Positions 10,753 to 19,794 of a DNA stretch of 64,000 bases are shown in pieces (position 1 is the first letter of the stretch; each line of letters opens with the position of its first letter). The notes under the pieces were generated by a model. That model was given only the letters and a program-made list of their open reading frames with translations, did not search any database and was not told where the DNA came from. This stretch comes from Sphingomonas sp. GTDB lineage: Bacteria; Pseudomonadota; Alphaproteobacteria; Sphingomonadales; Sphingomonadaceae. The translations under genes were made by a program, and so were the position numbers. The stretch spans positions 1 to 64,000 of the forward strand of contig NZ_JANYEK010000206.1 of the NCBI RefSeq assembly GCF_025363195.1, given 5' to 3'.

Positions 10753-10792
10753 GCAGGCGTCTCTAGCATGGCTGACTCATGCCGCAAGTCGC

Positions 10793-12085
10793 TCAACCGG
10801 TGCGTTTGAGCCTGACGATGAAAAACCCGTCCAGCCCGCCGACATCCCCAAGCATTCCCGGCAAGGTACGCAAGTAACCATCCGCATGCGGGGCAAGTCC
10901 CGGTGGCAATTCCTCCTGCCGCACCGGATCGACCGAATAATCTGGGCGGGTCGCCAGAAATCGGCGCAACTGCTCCTCGCCCTCGGCGGGTTCGAGCGAG
11001 CAGGTCGCATAGACCAGGATCCCGCCCGGTTTCACCCAATTCGCGGCGCGGGCAAACAGCCGCTCCTGCAGCGCGGCCATCTCCGAAATGATCGACGGGC
11101 GCACGCGGTACAAGACGTCGGGGTGGCGGCGGAAGATGCCGGTCGCGCTGCACGGCGCGTCCAGCAGCACGGCATCGGCGGGCGCGGCGGGTTTCCACAG
11201 CAGGGCATCGGCGGTGATGATCTCCGCCGACAGCTTCGTCCGCGCGAGATTGTCGGTCAGCCGTTCGAGCCTGGTCGGCGAATTGTCGAGTGCGGTGACG
11301 GCCCAGCCAGCGGCGGCGAGCTGCATCGTCTTGCCACCTGGCGCGGCGCAGATATCGATCGCGGTGCCAGTACCGCCATGCCGGTTGGGACCGATCAGGC
11401 GCGCGGGGAGCGATGCGGCGATGTCCTGCACCCACCATGCGCCTTCTTCGAACCCCGGCATTTCGGGTACGTGGCCACCGGGCAGCCGAACATGGCCCGG
11501 CATCAGCGTCGTGCCGCCGAGCTGTTCCGCCCAGTCTGCGGTACGCTCGGGGTCGGCCAGCGTCAGGTCGAGCGGCGGCGGCGCGGCGATGGCATGTTCG
11601 GCGCCCTCGATGCCGTCATCGCCCCACGCCGCGTGCCAGCGGATCGCGGTCGCATCCGGCAAGGTCGGGATTTCTGGCAGCGCATCGCCGCGCCGCGACA
11701 GCGTGCCGAACACGCCGTGGACCAGCTTGCGCGGACCACCCTCGACGAGCGGCAATACGGTGGCGATCGCGGCGTGCGACGGCGTGCCGAGCGCCAGCGT
11801 CTGCACCAGGGCGATGCGCAAGGCGAACCGCGCCTTGGCATCCTCCGGCAGGGGGCGCGCAGTGGCCGAATCGATCAGCGCATCGAGATCGGGCAGGCGC
11901 CGCAGCGTTTCCGCCGCAATGGCGCGGGCCAACGCACGATCGTCGGCGCGCTCGATTCCCGCCGTGGCGCGGTCGAGTGCGGATTCCAGCGGCAGGCCCT
12001 GGCGCAACACGGCATCGAGCAGGCGGAGCGCCGCGCGCCGCGCAGGCACACCGGGGGGATCGGCGGAATAGGTTTGTGGGGACAT
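10793..12085 (-). CDS. rsmB: 16S rRNA m5C967 methyltransferase (RsmB/NOP2 family)
   Basis: A 430-residue RNA (cytosine-5) methyltransferase. The N-terminal helical domain (about 10-140) resembles NusB, as is usual for RsmB. The catalytic Rossmann domain contains the SAM-binding DICAAPGGKTMQLA, the DAPCSATG motif with its catalytic cysteine, and VYATCSLEPAE with the second cysteine. These two Cys motifs define the RsmB/NOP2 class. It leads the minus-strand group and faces away from the small SDHAF4-like gene at 12181, so the gap 12086-12180 should carry divergent promoters. Confidence 0.93.
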   Translation of the reverse strand: MSPQTYSADPPGVPARRAALRLLDAVLRQGLPLESALDRATAGIERADDRALARAIAAETLRRLPDLDALIDSATARPLPEDAKARFALRIALVQTLALGTPSHAAIATVLPLVEGGPRKLVHGVFGTLSRRGDALPEIPTLPDATAIRWHAAWGDDGIEGAEHAIAAPPPLDLTLADPERTADWAEQLGGTTLMPGHVRLPGGHVPEMPGFEEGAWWVQDIAASLPARLIGPNRHGGTGTAIDICAAPGGKTMQLAAAGWAVTALDNSPTRLERLTDNLARTKLSAEIITADALLWKPAAPADAVLLDAPCSATGIFRRHPDVLYRVRPSIISEMAALQERLFARAANWVKPGGILVYATCSLEPAEGEEQLRRFLATRPDYSVDPVRQEELPPGLAPHADGYLRTLPGMLGDVGGLDGFFIVRLKRTG

Positions 12086-12180
12086 CGCGCAGCCATTGGT
12101 CAGCCGGGGCAGGATGTAAAGCCGGACGGGTTGCAGCCGGAGGGCCGAGCACCGATGTTAAGCTGTAAAGGAAGCAGAAT

Positions 12181-12345
12181 ATGGCCGAACGCCCCCCGCA
12201 TGTGAAACCGCCGGCCTATCTGTCGAAAAGCCCGCCTGTGCCGGAACCCGAGGCGACGCCCCACCCGGCCAGCGAAGACCCGCTGGGCCGCGACCCGACC
12301 CGATACGGCGATTGGGAATTGAAGGGCATCGCGGTCGATTTTTGA
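12181..12345 (+). CDS. DUF1674 / SDHAF4-like succinate dehydrogenase assembly factor
   Basis: A 54-residue protein that small-ORF cut-offs easily miss. An AGGAAG ribosome-binding site lies just upstream of the ATG. The C-terminal half reads DPLGRDPTRYGDWELKGIAVDF (in two parts: DPLGRDPTRYGDWE, then LKGIAVDF). This matches the GRDPTRYGDWE-x-KG-x-x-x-DF ending of DUF1674, the bacterial counterpart of eukaryotic SDHAF4. The family helps FAD-loaded succinate dehydrogenase flavoprotein assemble. The N-terminal half is proline-rich and probably disordered. sdh genes are not in view. It sits 34 bases before the AsmA gene. Confidence 0.85.
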   Translation: MAERPPHVKPPAYLSKSPPVPEPEATPHPASEDPLGRDPTRYGDWELKGIAVDF

Positions 12346-12379
12346 ACCGGGGGCGGAACGATCGGCGGGCGGGCGCGTC

Positions 12380-14257
12380 GTGGCGAGCGTGACCATCCGC
12401 ACTTTTCTGGCCGGCCAGCGGCTCTCCCGGGTCGTCGGGGGCAGCGCCGCTTTGGTTGCGATGCTGCTGATCCTGCTCGCCGCCTTTCCGTGGGGCGTGC
12501 TGAAATCCACGATAGAGGCGCGGCTAAGCACAAGGTTCGGGCGAACGGTGACGATCGGATCGGTCGCGCGACTCGACGCCTTCTCCTTTTCACCGACGGT
12601 CGCGATCCGTGACGTGCGCGTGCCGCAGCCGGGATGGGCGGGGAAGGGCGATCTGGCGCGGATCGCGCAGGCTGAGGTGAAGTTTGGCGTGTTTCCGTTG
12701 TTGGTCGGTCGGTTCAGCCCGGAGTCGATCAAGCTCAGCGGCCTGCATCTCGCTTTGGTCCGCACCGCCGACAAGCACGAGAACTGGAATGACGGCGAAG
12801 ACGGTAGCGGATCAGGCGGATCGCCGCCCAGGATCACCGGCCTGACGATCGCCGATTCCACCATCAGCTATCAAGATGCCAAGGCCGAGCGCAGCTTTAC
12901 CGTTGCGGTTACCGCCGATTCGGCACGCGGGCTGCGCGCGAACGGCACCGGCATGGTGCGGGGAGCGCCGGTAAAGGTGTCCTTCAGCGGTGCGGCAGTC
13001 GAAGATATGGCGGGCAGGCCCTGGCCTTTCCATGCGATCGTCGACGGACCGGCGATCGGCATGGAGGTGCGCGGCACGGCCGATGCACCGCTCGACCTGC
13101 ACGCCATGACGCTGGATGTTACCGCGCACGCCAGCGACCTGAAGATGCTCGACGGGATCATCGAAGCCGGGTTGTTCGGCACGCAACCGGTGCGGCTGAA
13201 GGCGCATGTCCGCCGCGATGCGCCCGACTGGAAGATCACCGCTTTGTCCGGGACGATCGGACAATCGGACCTGACCGGTAAACTCGATGTCGAGAAAAAT
13301 GACGGTCGGACGAAACTGACCGGTGACGTGGTGTTCGGTACGTTGAATTTCGACGACCTCTCTACCGATTCGGGGCTCGCGAAAGGGCGCGCGCTGGAAC
13401 GGGCGATTGGACCCCGCCTGATACCCGACACGCGGATCAACATCGCGAAGATCGACAAGACGGATGGAATCATCACCGTCTTGGCAAAGCGGATCGTCAG
13501 CAGCGAGGGCAGTTCGGCGATCACTGCACTCAACGGCACCGTGAAGCTAGACCACCAATTGCTGGTCTTTTCCCCACTCCGGATCGCGTTGCGGACCGGG
13601 GCGATGGTCGGAACGGTACGGGTCGATCAGCGCGGCGGTAAGCCCGAGCCGCTGGTGACGATCGACCTGTCCTTGCGCGACAGCAATATCGTTGCGCTGA
13701 CCGGGGGGTCGGGCGCGATCGATGGGCGGGTCGATGGGCGCGCGACGTTGATCGGCACGGGCAGCACGATCCGCGAGATCGTCGGCCGCTCCAACGGCCG
13801 GATCGGGGTATTCGCCCGCAACGGCTCGCTACCGGCCAGGATCGCGGCGCTGATCGGTTTCGATGCCGGGCGCGCCCTGACCACCAAGGACGACAAGCGC
13901 GCCGGATTGCGCTGCATCGCGCTTCGGCTGGATATGCGAAACGGGTCCGGAGCGATCGATCCGCTGGTCATAGACACCAGCGAGAGCCAGTCCAATGGGG
14001 AGGGCAGTATCTCCTTCCCATCGGAGACGCTCGCGATCCGCCTGACCGGCGCGCCCAAGCGGAATAGCGTGTTGCGCCTGCCGGGATCGGTGATCGTAAG
14101 CGGCACGATCATCCAGCCCGATATCGTCGTGCCGCCGGAGGTCAAATCGGTCGGCAACATCTTCAGGGCGATCGGTCGCGCCATTTCCGGCAACCAGGCC
14201 CCCACCGCCGGGAATGCCGATTGCGCGGCCTTATCGACCCGCGCCCTGGGACGCTGA
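12380..14257 (+). CDS. AsmA family protein
   Basis: A 625-residue AsmA-like protein, anchored by one N-terminal membrane helix (about residues 20-38) with the rest in the periplasm. The N-terminal AsmA signature is visible after the helix: ARLSTRFGRTVTIGSVARL, then a stretch on SPESIKLSGLHLALVR. The C-terminal region carries the repeating beta-strand pattern of AsmA/TamB-type lipid-transfer grooves, ending around SVGNIFRAIGRAISG. Such proteins are linked to outer-membrane phospholipid homeostasis. The start is GTG at 12380. It is distinct from TamB because of its shorter length. Confidence 0.85.
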   Translation: MASVTIRTFLAGQRLSRVVGGSAALVAMLLILLAAFPWGVLKSTIEARLSTRFGRTVTIGSVARLDAFSFSPTVAIRDVRVPQPGWAGKGDLARIAQAEVKFGVFPLLVGRFSPESIKLSGLHLALVRTADKHENWNDGEDGSGSGGSPPRITGLTIADSTISYQDAKAERSFTVAVTADSARGLRANGTGMVRGAPVKVSFSGAAVEDMAGRPWPFHAIVDGPAIGMEVRGTADAPLDLHAMTLDVTAHASDLKMLDGIIEAGLFGTQPVRLKAHVRRDAPDWKITALSGTIGQSDLTGKLDVEKNDGRTKLTGDVVFGTLNFDDLSTDSGLAKGRALERAIGPRLIPDTRINIAKIDKTDGIITVLAKRIVSSEGSSAITALNGTVKLDHQLLVFSPLRIALRTGAMVGTVRVDQRGGKPEPLVTIDLSLRDSNIVALTGGSGAIDGRVDGRATLIGTGSTIREIVGRSNGRIGVFARNGSLPARIAALIGFDAGRALTTKDDKRAGLRCIALRLDMRNGSGAIDPLVIDTSESQSNGEGSISFPSETLAIRLTGAPKRNSVLRLPGSVIVSGTIIQPDIVVPPEVKSVGNIFRAIGRAISGNQAPTAGNADCAALSTRALGR

Positions 14258-14272
14258 TCCCTTAAAACCCGT

Positions 14273-15250
14273 TTATTCGACCTCGCGCGTCAGCGGGCGT
14301 GCCAGCAGCGCACCCACGACATCGCGCACATCCGCGCCATCGAGCAACGCACACACCGCCTCGCTGACCGGCATATCGACTCCGGCTTCGCGCGCCGCCT
14401 CGCGCAGGACCGGCGCGGTGAAGGCCCCTTCCGCCACGGTGCGGCGATCCGCCATCAGTTCGGCCGCCGCACGACCCTGGCCAAGCCCGACGCCGAGCGA
14501 GAAATTGCGCGAACTGGTCGAGGAACAGGTCAGAACCAGATCGCCCAGGCCCGACAGGCCTGCCAGCGTCTCCGCGCGCGCGCCACGCGCCAGCCCGAAG
14601 CGCGTCATCTCGGCGAACCCGCGCGCGATCAACGCGGCGCGGGCATTCTGACCCAGCCCCGCGCCCTCGACCACGCCGCAGGCGATGGCGAGCACGTTCT
14701 TCACCGCGCCGCCGATCTCTGCGCCGACCACATCGCTGGAGGCATAGGTCCGGAATGCCGGACCCGCGAGCCGTGCGGCCAGCCGCGCCCCCAAAGCCTC
14801 GTCCTCACACGCCAACGTCACCGCGGTCGGCTGCCCGGCGGCCACCTCATGTGCGAAGGTCGGGCCGGACAGCACGGCGATCGGCGCGTCGGGCTGAACC
14901 GCCCGGGCGACCTCGCCGACGAGCAGGCGCGTACCCGACTCGATGCCCTTGGCGCACAACACCAACGGCGTCGTGCCGATCCGTATCGCGCCCAGCACGC
15001 TGCGGACATGCTGCGCAGGGGCGACGACGAGCAATGCATCGCAACCGACCAGCTCCCCCAGATCGCCGGTTGCACGGATCGTCGCGGGCAGTGGCACGGC
15101 GGAGAGGAACATAGTGTTCAGGTGGGTGGCGTTGATCGAGGCGACCACCTCCTCCTCGCGTGCCCAGAGCAAGACGTCGCGCCCGCCCCGCGCCGCGACC
15201 TGCGCCAGCGCCGTACCCCAGGCGCCGCCGCCGATGACGCCTATTTTCAT
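14273..15250 (-). CDS. gpsA: Glycerol-3-phosphate dehydrogenase [NAD(P)+]
   Basis: GpsA reduces dihydroxyacetone phosphate to sn-glycerol 3-phosphate, the backbone of phospholipids. The protein has 325 residues. The N-terminal Rossmann motif [14 protein letters not shown] binds the nucleotide. Further signatures are [27 protein letters not shown], the catalytic lysine region [15 protein letters not shown] and [12 protein letters not shown]. The true start is the ATG at 15250, which overlaps the tsaD stop as ATGA; the longer frame upstream is a shadow of tsaD. Confidence 0.97.
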   Translation of the reverse strand: MKIGVIGGGAWGTALAQVAARGGRDVLLWAREEEVVASINATHLNTMFLSAVPLPATIRATGDLGELVGCDALLVVAPAQHVRSVLGAIRIGTTPLVLCAKGIESGTRLLVGEVARAVQPDAPIAVLSGPTFAHEVAAGQPTAVTLACEDEALGARLAARLAGPAFRTYASSDVVGAEIGGAVKNVLAIACGVVEGAGLGQNARAALIARGFAEMTRFGLARGARAETLAGLSGLGDLVLTCSSTSSRNFSLGVGLGQGRAAAELMADRRTVAEGAFTAPVLREAAREAGVDMPVSEAVCALLDGADVRDVVGALLARPLTREVE

Positions 15251-16281
15251 GCCTTCACCCCCGCACCGCGCACCGCCTCCGCCGCCGGATCGAGCGGCCA
15301 GCGCGGGCGGGCGGCGATATCGAGCGGGTCGGTGAGCCCCTTGGCGAAGCGCTCCGCCCCGGCCCAGGCGATCATCGCGGCATTGTCGGTACACAGCCAC
15401 AAAGGCGGCGCGACGAAGCGCAGGCTGTTGTCCATCGCGAGCTTTTGCAGGGCATTCCGCACCGCCTGGTTGGCTGCGACGCCGCCCGCCACGACCAGGG
15501 CCGTCGCCCCATCGGCCCGCTCCAGCCCGCGCGTCGTGCGATCGATCAGGCAATCGACCACGGCCTGCTGGAACGATGCGGCGATGTCCTCCGCGCTATG
15601 TTGCCGCGCATCGACAGCGCGCGACACCGCGCTCTTCAACCCGGCGAAGGAGAAATGCGGCTCCGCCGATCCCTTTAGCGGACGCGGCAGCGCCACGGCG
15701 AGCGGATTGCCCAAAGCCGCCGCGCGCTCCACCGCCGGGCCACCGGGAAAGCCCAGGCCGAGCAGCTTCGCCGTCTTGTCGAACGCCTCACCCGCCGCAT
15801 CGTCGATCGTCGTGGCGAGGCGGCGATACGCCCCGACGCCCTCGACCAGCAGCAGCTGGCAATGCCCGCCCGAGACGAGCAGCAGCAGATAGGGGAAATC
15901 GAGATCGGGATCGGTCAGGCGCGGGGACAGCGCATGGCCTTCGAGATGGTTGACCGCGATCAGCGGCTTGCCCGCCGCATGCGCCAGCGCCTTGCCGGTA
16001 ACGAGGCCGACCATCACCCCGCCGATCAGCCCAGGACCCGCCGTCGCGGCGATCGCGTCGACCTCGGCCAGTGTCACCCCGGCATCGGACAGCGCCTCCT
16101 CGATCAGCGGCATCAGCGCCTCGACATGCGCGCGCGCGGCGATTTCCGGCACGACCCCGCCGAATGGGCGATGGGCCGCCTCCTGCCCCGCGAGACGGTG
16201 CGCCAGAATAATACGTTCGCTCGTCACCAATGCGGCGGCGGTTTCGTCGCAGGAGGATTCGAGACCGAGAATGAGTGCCAT
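15247..16281 (-). CDS. tsaD: tRNA N6-threonylcarbamoyladenosine transferase TsaD
   Basis: TsaD transfers threonylcarbamoyl to A37 of ANN-decoding tRNAs, working with TsaB and TsaE. The 344-residue ASKHA-fold protein starts [14 protein letters not shown], has [11 protein letters not shown], and has the metal-binding NHLEGH motif with H112 and H116. The [12 protein letters not shown] and [10 protein letters not shown] stretches complete the family pattern. It is coupled to gpsA downstream and diverges from hemC, the usual alphaproteobacterial arrangement as far as I know. Confidence 0.98.
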   Translation of the reverse strand: MALILGLESSCDETAAALVTSERIILAHRLAGQEAAHRPFGGVVPEIAARAHVEALMPLIEEALSDAGVTLAEVDAIAATAGPGLIGGVMVGLVTGKALAHAAGKPLIAVNHLEGHALSPRLTDPDLDFPYLLLLVSGGHCQLLLVEGVGAYRRLATTIDDAAGEAFDKTAKLLGLGFPGGPAVERAAALGNPLAVALPRPLKGSAEPHFSFAGLKSAVSRAVDARQHSAEDIAASFQQAVVDCLIDRTTRGLERADGATALVVAGGVAANQAVRNALQKLAMDNSLRFVAPPLWLCTDNAAMIAWAGAERFAKGLTDPLDIAARPRWPLDPAAEAVRGAGVKA

Positions 16282-16347
16282 CGCGCCGCTCTAACCGTTT
16301 GCCCCGAACTTGTCGAAAGGCGGCACTTCTTCTAGCGCGTGACCACA

Positions 16348-17265
16348 ATGGCCCAACCTTTCCGCCTCGGCACGCGTGGATCGCCGCTCGCACTAACCCA
16401 GGCGGGGATGGTGCGGGACGCGCTGTACGCCGCGCACGGCTGGAGCGACACTGCGGTCGAGATCGTGCCGATCCGCACCACCGGGGACCGGGTGCAGGAT
16501 CGCGAGCTGGCCGAGATCGGCGGCAAGGCGTTGTGGACCAAGGAACTCGACCGCGCGCTGCTGGATGGCGAGATCGATTGCGCGGTGCATTCGATGAAGG
16601 ATGTCGAGACGATGCGCCCGGCCGAGATCGCGATCGTCGCGATGCTGCCACGTGCCGATGTACGCGACCGGCTGATCGGGGCGGAAAGCATCGCCGCGAT
16701 TCGGTCGGGCGGCGTCGTCGGTACCAGTTCGCCCCGGCGCGGCGCGCAGCTACTGCGCGCGCGCCCCGACCTGAGAATCGTGCTGTTCCGCGGCAATGTC
16801 GATACGCGGTTGACCAAGCTGGCGGCGGGCGACGTGGATGCGACGCTGCTGGCGGCGGCGGGGCTCGATCGGCTCGGGCGGCACGACGTCGGCGTGGGAA
16901 TTCCACTGGAGGTCATGCTGCCCGCTCCGGCACAGGCCGCGGTGGGGATCGAGACGCGGGCCGATGACATGCGGGCGCGGAGCCTGATCGGCGCGATCGA
17001 TCATCTTCCCACGCGAACTTGCGTGCTGGTAGAACGCGCGTTGCTCGCTGCACTCAAGGCGGATTGCCATTCGCCGGTCGCCGCCTTGGCCGCGATCGCG
17101 GGCGGAAGCTTGACGTTGCGCGCCGAGTTGCTCGCCGAGGATGGCAGCTTGTTCGTCGCAGGCGAAATGCGCGGACCGATCGACGACGACGGACTGGCCG
17201 AACGGCTGGCGCGCGATCTGTTCGACCGCGCGCCGCCTGCGGTCAGGGCGCTATTTTCCGCATGA
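16348..17265 (+). CDS. hemC: Porphobilinogen deaminase (hydroxymethylbilane synthase)
   Basis: HemC joins four porphobilinogens into hydroxymethylbilane during heme synthesis. The protein is about 305 residues. It opens with RLGTRGSPLALTQA and contains SMKDVET, GTSSPRR and FRGNVDTRL. The dipyrromethane cofactor cysteine lies in LKADCHSPVA. An in-frame GTG at 16339 is nine bases upstream; the ATG at 16348 fits the family start better. It overlaps hemD by four bases and diverges from tsaD. Confidence 0.97.
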   Translation: MAQPFRLGTRGSPLALTQAGMVRDALYAAHGWSDTAVEIVPIRTTGDRVQDRELAEIGGKALWTKELDRALLDGEIDCAVHSMKDVETMRPAEIAIVAMLPRADVRDRLIGAESIAAIRSGGVVGTSSPRRGAQLLRARPDLRIVLFRGNVDTRLTKLAAGDVDATLLAAAGLDRLGRHDVGVGIPLEVMLPAPAQAAVGIETRADDMRARSLIGAIDHLPTRTCVLVERALLAALKADCHSPVAALAAIAGGSLTLRAELLAEDGSLFVAGEMRGPIDDDGLAERLARDLFDRAPPAVRALFSA

Positions 17266-17924
17266 GCCGCGCGCTGGCGGTGCTGCGGCCGGAGCCGGGC
17301 AACGCCGCCACGGCCGCGCGCATCACGACGCTCGGGCTGACCGCCCTGTGCCTGCCGCTGTTCGAGGTTGCGCCGCTCGACTGGGCACAGCCTGATCCCG
17401 CCGCGCACGATGCCTTGATCCTGACCAGCGCCAATACCTTGCGGCACGGCGGCGTAAAGCTGGCCGAACTCCGATCGCTGCCGGTCTTCGCCGTCGGTGC
17501 GACAACGGCGGACGCGGCGAAACTGGCCGGGTTTCAGGTCATCGCGATCGGCGATGGCGATGCCGCCGCGGTGGTCGCTAAAGCCGAAGCGCAAGGCATT
17601 TCCCGCGCTTTGTATCTCGGCGGGCGCGACCGGATGGTCTCCACCGGCGGAATCGTGGCAGCCACGATCCCGGTCTATGCCAGCATCGTCCTGCCGATCC
17701 GGCCCGAACAGATCTCGACTGCGCGCGGCAGCGTGGCGTTGCTGCATTCCATCAGGGCCGCGCAGGTTTTCGGCGACCTGGTCCAGGATCGGGCCGAGTA
17801 TCGGATCGCCGCGCTCAGCCTCGCAATCCTGCACGCCGCAGGGCCGGGATGGAACCGCGCCGTCTGCGCCACCGCCCCGACCGACGACGCCTTGCTGGCC
17901 GCCGCCGCGACGCTCGCCGATTGA
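17262..17924 (+). CDS. hemD: Uroporphyrinogen-III synthase
   Basis: HemD cyclises hydroxymethylbilane to uroporphyrinogen III with ring D inversion. The 220-residue protein starts at an ATG that overlaps the hemC stop (ATGA). The family is poorly conserved. The pattern LAVLRPEPGNAATAARI at the N-terminus, ALILTSANTLR, FAVGATTADAAKLAGF and a C-terminal CATAPTDDALLAAA agrees with the two-domain HemD fold. Context between hemC and a mitofilin-like gene makes the assignment firm. Confidence 0.92.
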   Translation: MSRALAVLRPEPGNAATAARITTLGLTALCLPLFEVAPLDWAQPDPAAHDALILTSANTLRHGGVKLAELRSLPVFAVGATTADAAKLAGFQVIAIGDGDAAAVVAKAEAQGISRALYLGGRDRMVSTGGIVAATIPVYASIVLPIRPEQISTARGSVALLHSIRAAQVFGDLVQDRAEYRIAALSLAILHAAGPGWNRAVCATAPTDDALLAAAATLAD

Positions 17925-17955
17925 CCGGCTCGCCAGACGCAGGGATAAGGCCGGT

Positions 17956-18855
17956 ATGAGCGATTTTACGCCGACCCCGCTGGTGGCACCGGCCCTTTCA
18001 GGTATCTCGGCCAGACCCCGCGTCCGGTGGCCGGCGATCATCGCCGCATCGGCTTTCCTACTCGGTTTGGGCGCGATGGCGTTGGGGTTGCATTATTGGA
18101 GCGCGTGGTTTCCGAGCCAGGCCGTCGCGCCGATGGTCGCTACGAAAGGCCAGCTGCCCGTGGTGGTGGTGCCCGCCGGGGGGAGCACCATACCGGGCGC
18201 CGCCGCTCCGGTGATCGACCTGAACGAGCTGTCGAAGCGCGAGGCCGCATTGGCCGGTCGGCTCGGCGAACTCGAACAGCGCACCGCACGCGTCGGCAAC
18301 GATGCGCAGGCGGCATCAGGCTATGCGACGCGCGCCGAGGGGATGATGGTCGCTTTCGCCGCGCGTCGCGCGCTCGATCGCGGGCTTGGCCTCGGCTATG
18401 TCGAGGATCAGTTGCGCAGCCGGTTCGGGGCGACCCAGCCGCACGCCGTCGCCGCAATCCTGCAGGCCGCGCGCGAACCCGTGACGATCGCCGAATTGCG
18501 CGCCGGGCTGGACGGAATCGGCACCGAACTGGTCACCGGACAGGCGAGCACCGGCTGGCTCCGCAGCCTGCGCCGCGAACTGGGCAATCTGATCGTCATC
18601 CACCGCGCCGATACGCCCTCGCCGCTGCCGGTCGATCGCCTCGCCCGCGCCAAGCAGATGCTGGAGACGAACAAAGTGGACGGCGCGCTGGCCGAAGTCG
18701 CGCGCATGCCCGGTGCCCCGCAAGCGGTGCGCTGGACCGCCGCCGCCCGCCGCTATCTCGGCGCGCGCCAGGCGCTGGACACGATCGAGGCCGCGGCGAT
18801 CACCGGCCAGACGAACCCGACCGACATTCCCGGCGCCGCCGCCCCGACGACCTGA
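17956..18855 (+). CDS. Bacterial mitofilin-like (Mic60 homologue) inner-membrane protein
   Basis: A 299-residue protein with one N-terminal membrane helix (about 25-48), a Pro/Val-rich linker, a heptad-rich segment (about 90-125, ELSKREAALAGRLGELEQRT) and a helical C-terminal domain (about 130-290) rich in LRRELGNL and ARAKQMLETNKVDGALAEV. This is the shape of COG4223, the alphaproteobacterial relatives of mitochondrial Mic60, which are typically encoded in the hemC-hemD locus. The family is implicated in shaping intracytoplasmic or inner membranes. The coiled coil is short compared with rhizobial or rhodobacterial members. The assignment rests on context plus architecture. Confidence 0.75.
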   Translation: MSDFTPTPLVAPALSGISARPRVRWPAIIAASAFLLGLGAMALGLHYWSAWFPSQAVAPMVATKGQLPVVVVPAGGSTIPGAAAPVIDLNELSKREAALAGRLGELEQRTARVGNDAQAASGYATRAEGMMVAFAARRALDRGLGLGYVEDQLRSRFGATQPHAVAAILQAAREPVTIAELRAGLDGIGTELVTGQASTGWLRSLRRELGNLIVIHRADTPSPLPVDRLARAKQMLETNKVDGALAEVARMPGAPQAVRWTAAARRYLGARQALDTIEAAAITGQTNPTDIPGAAAPTT

Positions 18856-18947
18856 TCCGCCGCGCTCCAGGTCATGGCAGCTGAAGGTATCGCCTTACTC
18901 AAAGCGGACCTTCGCCTAACCCACCGCGTCCAGACACGCGGATCGTT

Positions 18948-19748
18948 TTACGCCGACAGCCGCGCGATCATTGCCATCGCACCAGCCGGCGCGCGGACCT
19001 TCGCGCCGTTGATGAAGAACACGAACGTGTCACGGGCCACCTTGTCCGGTTTGGCGGGGTCGGCATAAGGCAGGCCGTCGGGCGCGCCACCCGCTGCCCA
19101 ATCCCGCGCGCGCACCGTCCAAAGATCGAGTTCGGCGTCGGGATAGCCCGTCATCACGTCCTCTCGCGCATTTTCCAGCCGGGCATAGACGAAATCGCCC
19201 GTCACATCCGCCAGTGCGGGATGATCGGTCGAATCGGCATAGACGATCGCCACACCCGCCGCCCGCGCCATCGCTGCGAATTCCGGCACTGCGAACGATT
19301 CGTGGCGCACATGCACGGCGTGCCGCAACGCGATGCCGTCCTGCTGTGCCGGCAATAATTTCAGGAACGCCCCGAAATCCTGCGGATCGAATTTCTTGGT
19401 CGCCATGAACTGCCACAGGATCGGACCCAGCTTGTCGCCCAGTTCGGTGATGCCTTGCCCGAGGAATTTGCCGATCGATTCGCCCGCCTCGGCCAGCACC
19501 TTGCGATTGGTGCAGTATCGTGATGCCTTCAGCGCGAAGACGAACCCGTACGGCGCGGTCTTGCCCCAGCTGGCGAAGGTCGCGGGTTTCTGGCTGCTGT
19601 AATAGGTGCCGTTGACCTCGATCGCGGTCATCGCGCGGCTGGCATATTCCAGCTCGCGCTTCTGGGCCAAACCTTCGGGAAAAAAGGTGCCGCGCCACGG
19701 TTCGAAGGTCCAGCCGCCGATGCCGACGCGAATCATTGGGTTCGTCAT
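18948..19748 (-). CDS. DUF72 family protein (YecE-like)
   Basis: A 266-residue DUF72 protein with a TIM-barrel-like fold. Family signatures visible are IRVGIGGWTFEPWRGTFFPEG near the N-terminus, IEVNGTYYSSQKPATFASWG, FALKASRYCTN and VYADSTDHPA. The biochemical function of DUF72 is not established. ATGs at 19748 and 19736 are both possible starts; the second begins at the conserved IRVGIGGW. It converges with the mitofilin-like gene; the 92-base gap shows nothing definite. Confidence 0.9.
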   Translation of the reverse strand: MTNPMIRVGIGGWTFEPWRGTFFPEGLAQKRELEYASRAMTAIEVNGTYYSSQKPATFASWGKTAPYGFVFALKASRYCTNRKVLAEAGESIGKFLGQGITELGDKLGPILWQFMATKKFDPQDFGAFLKLLPAQQDGIALRHAVHVRHESFAVPEFAAMARAAGVAIVYADSTDHPALADVTGDFVYARLENAREDVMTGYPDAELDLWTVRARDWAAGGAPDGLPYADPAKPDKVARDTFVFFINGAKVRAPAGAMAMIARLSA

Positions 19749-19794
19749 CGGGGTAGTATAGCCGGCAAAACCATGCCGTCGAACGCGCGCGCCG

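Noticed and set aside
10364-12205. A 613-codon plus-strand frame over rpe and rsmB
   Set aside because: Covers two well-supported minus-strand genes and shows no conserved sequence of its own.
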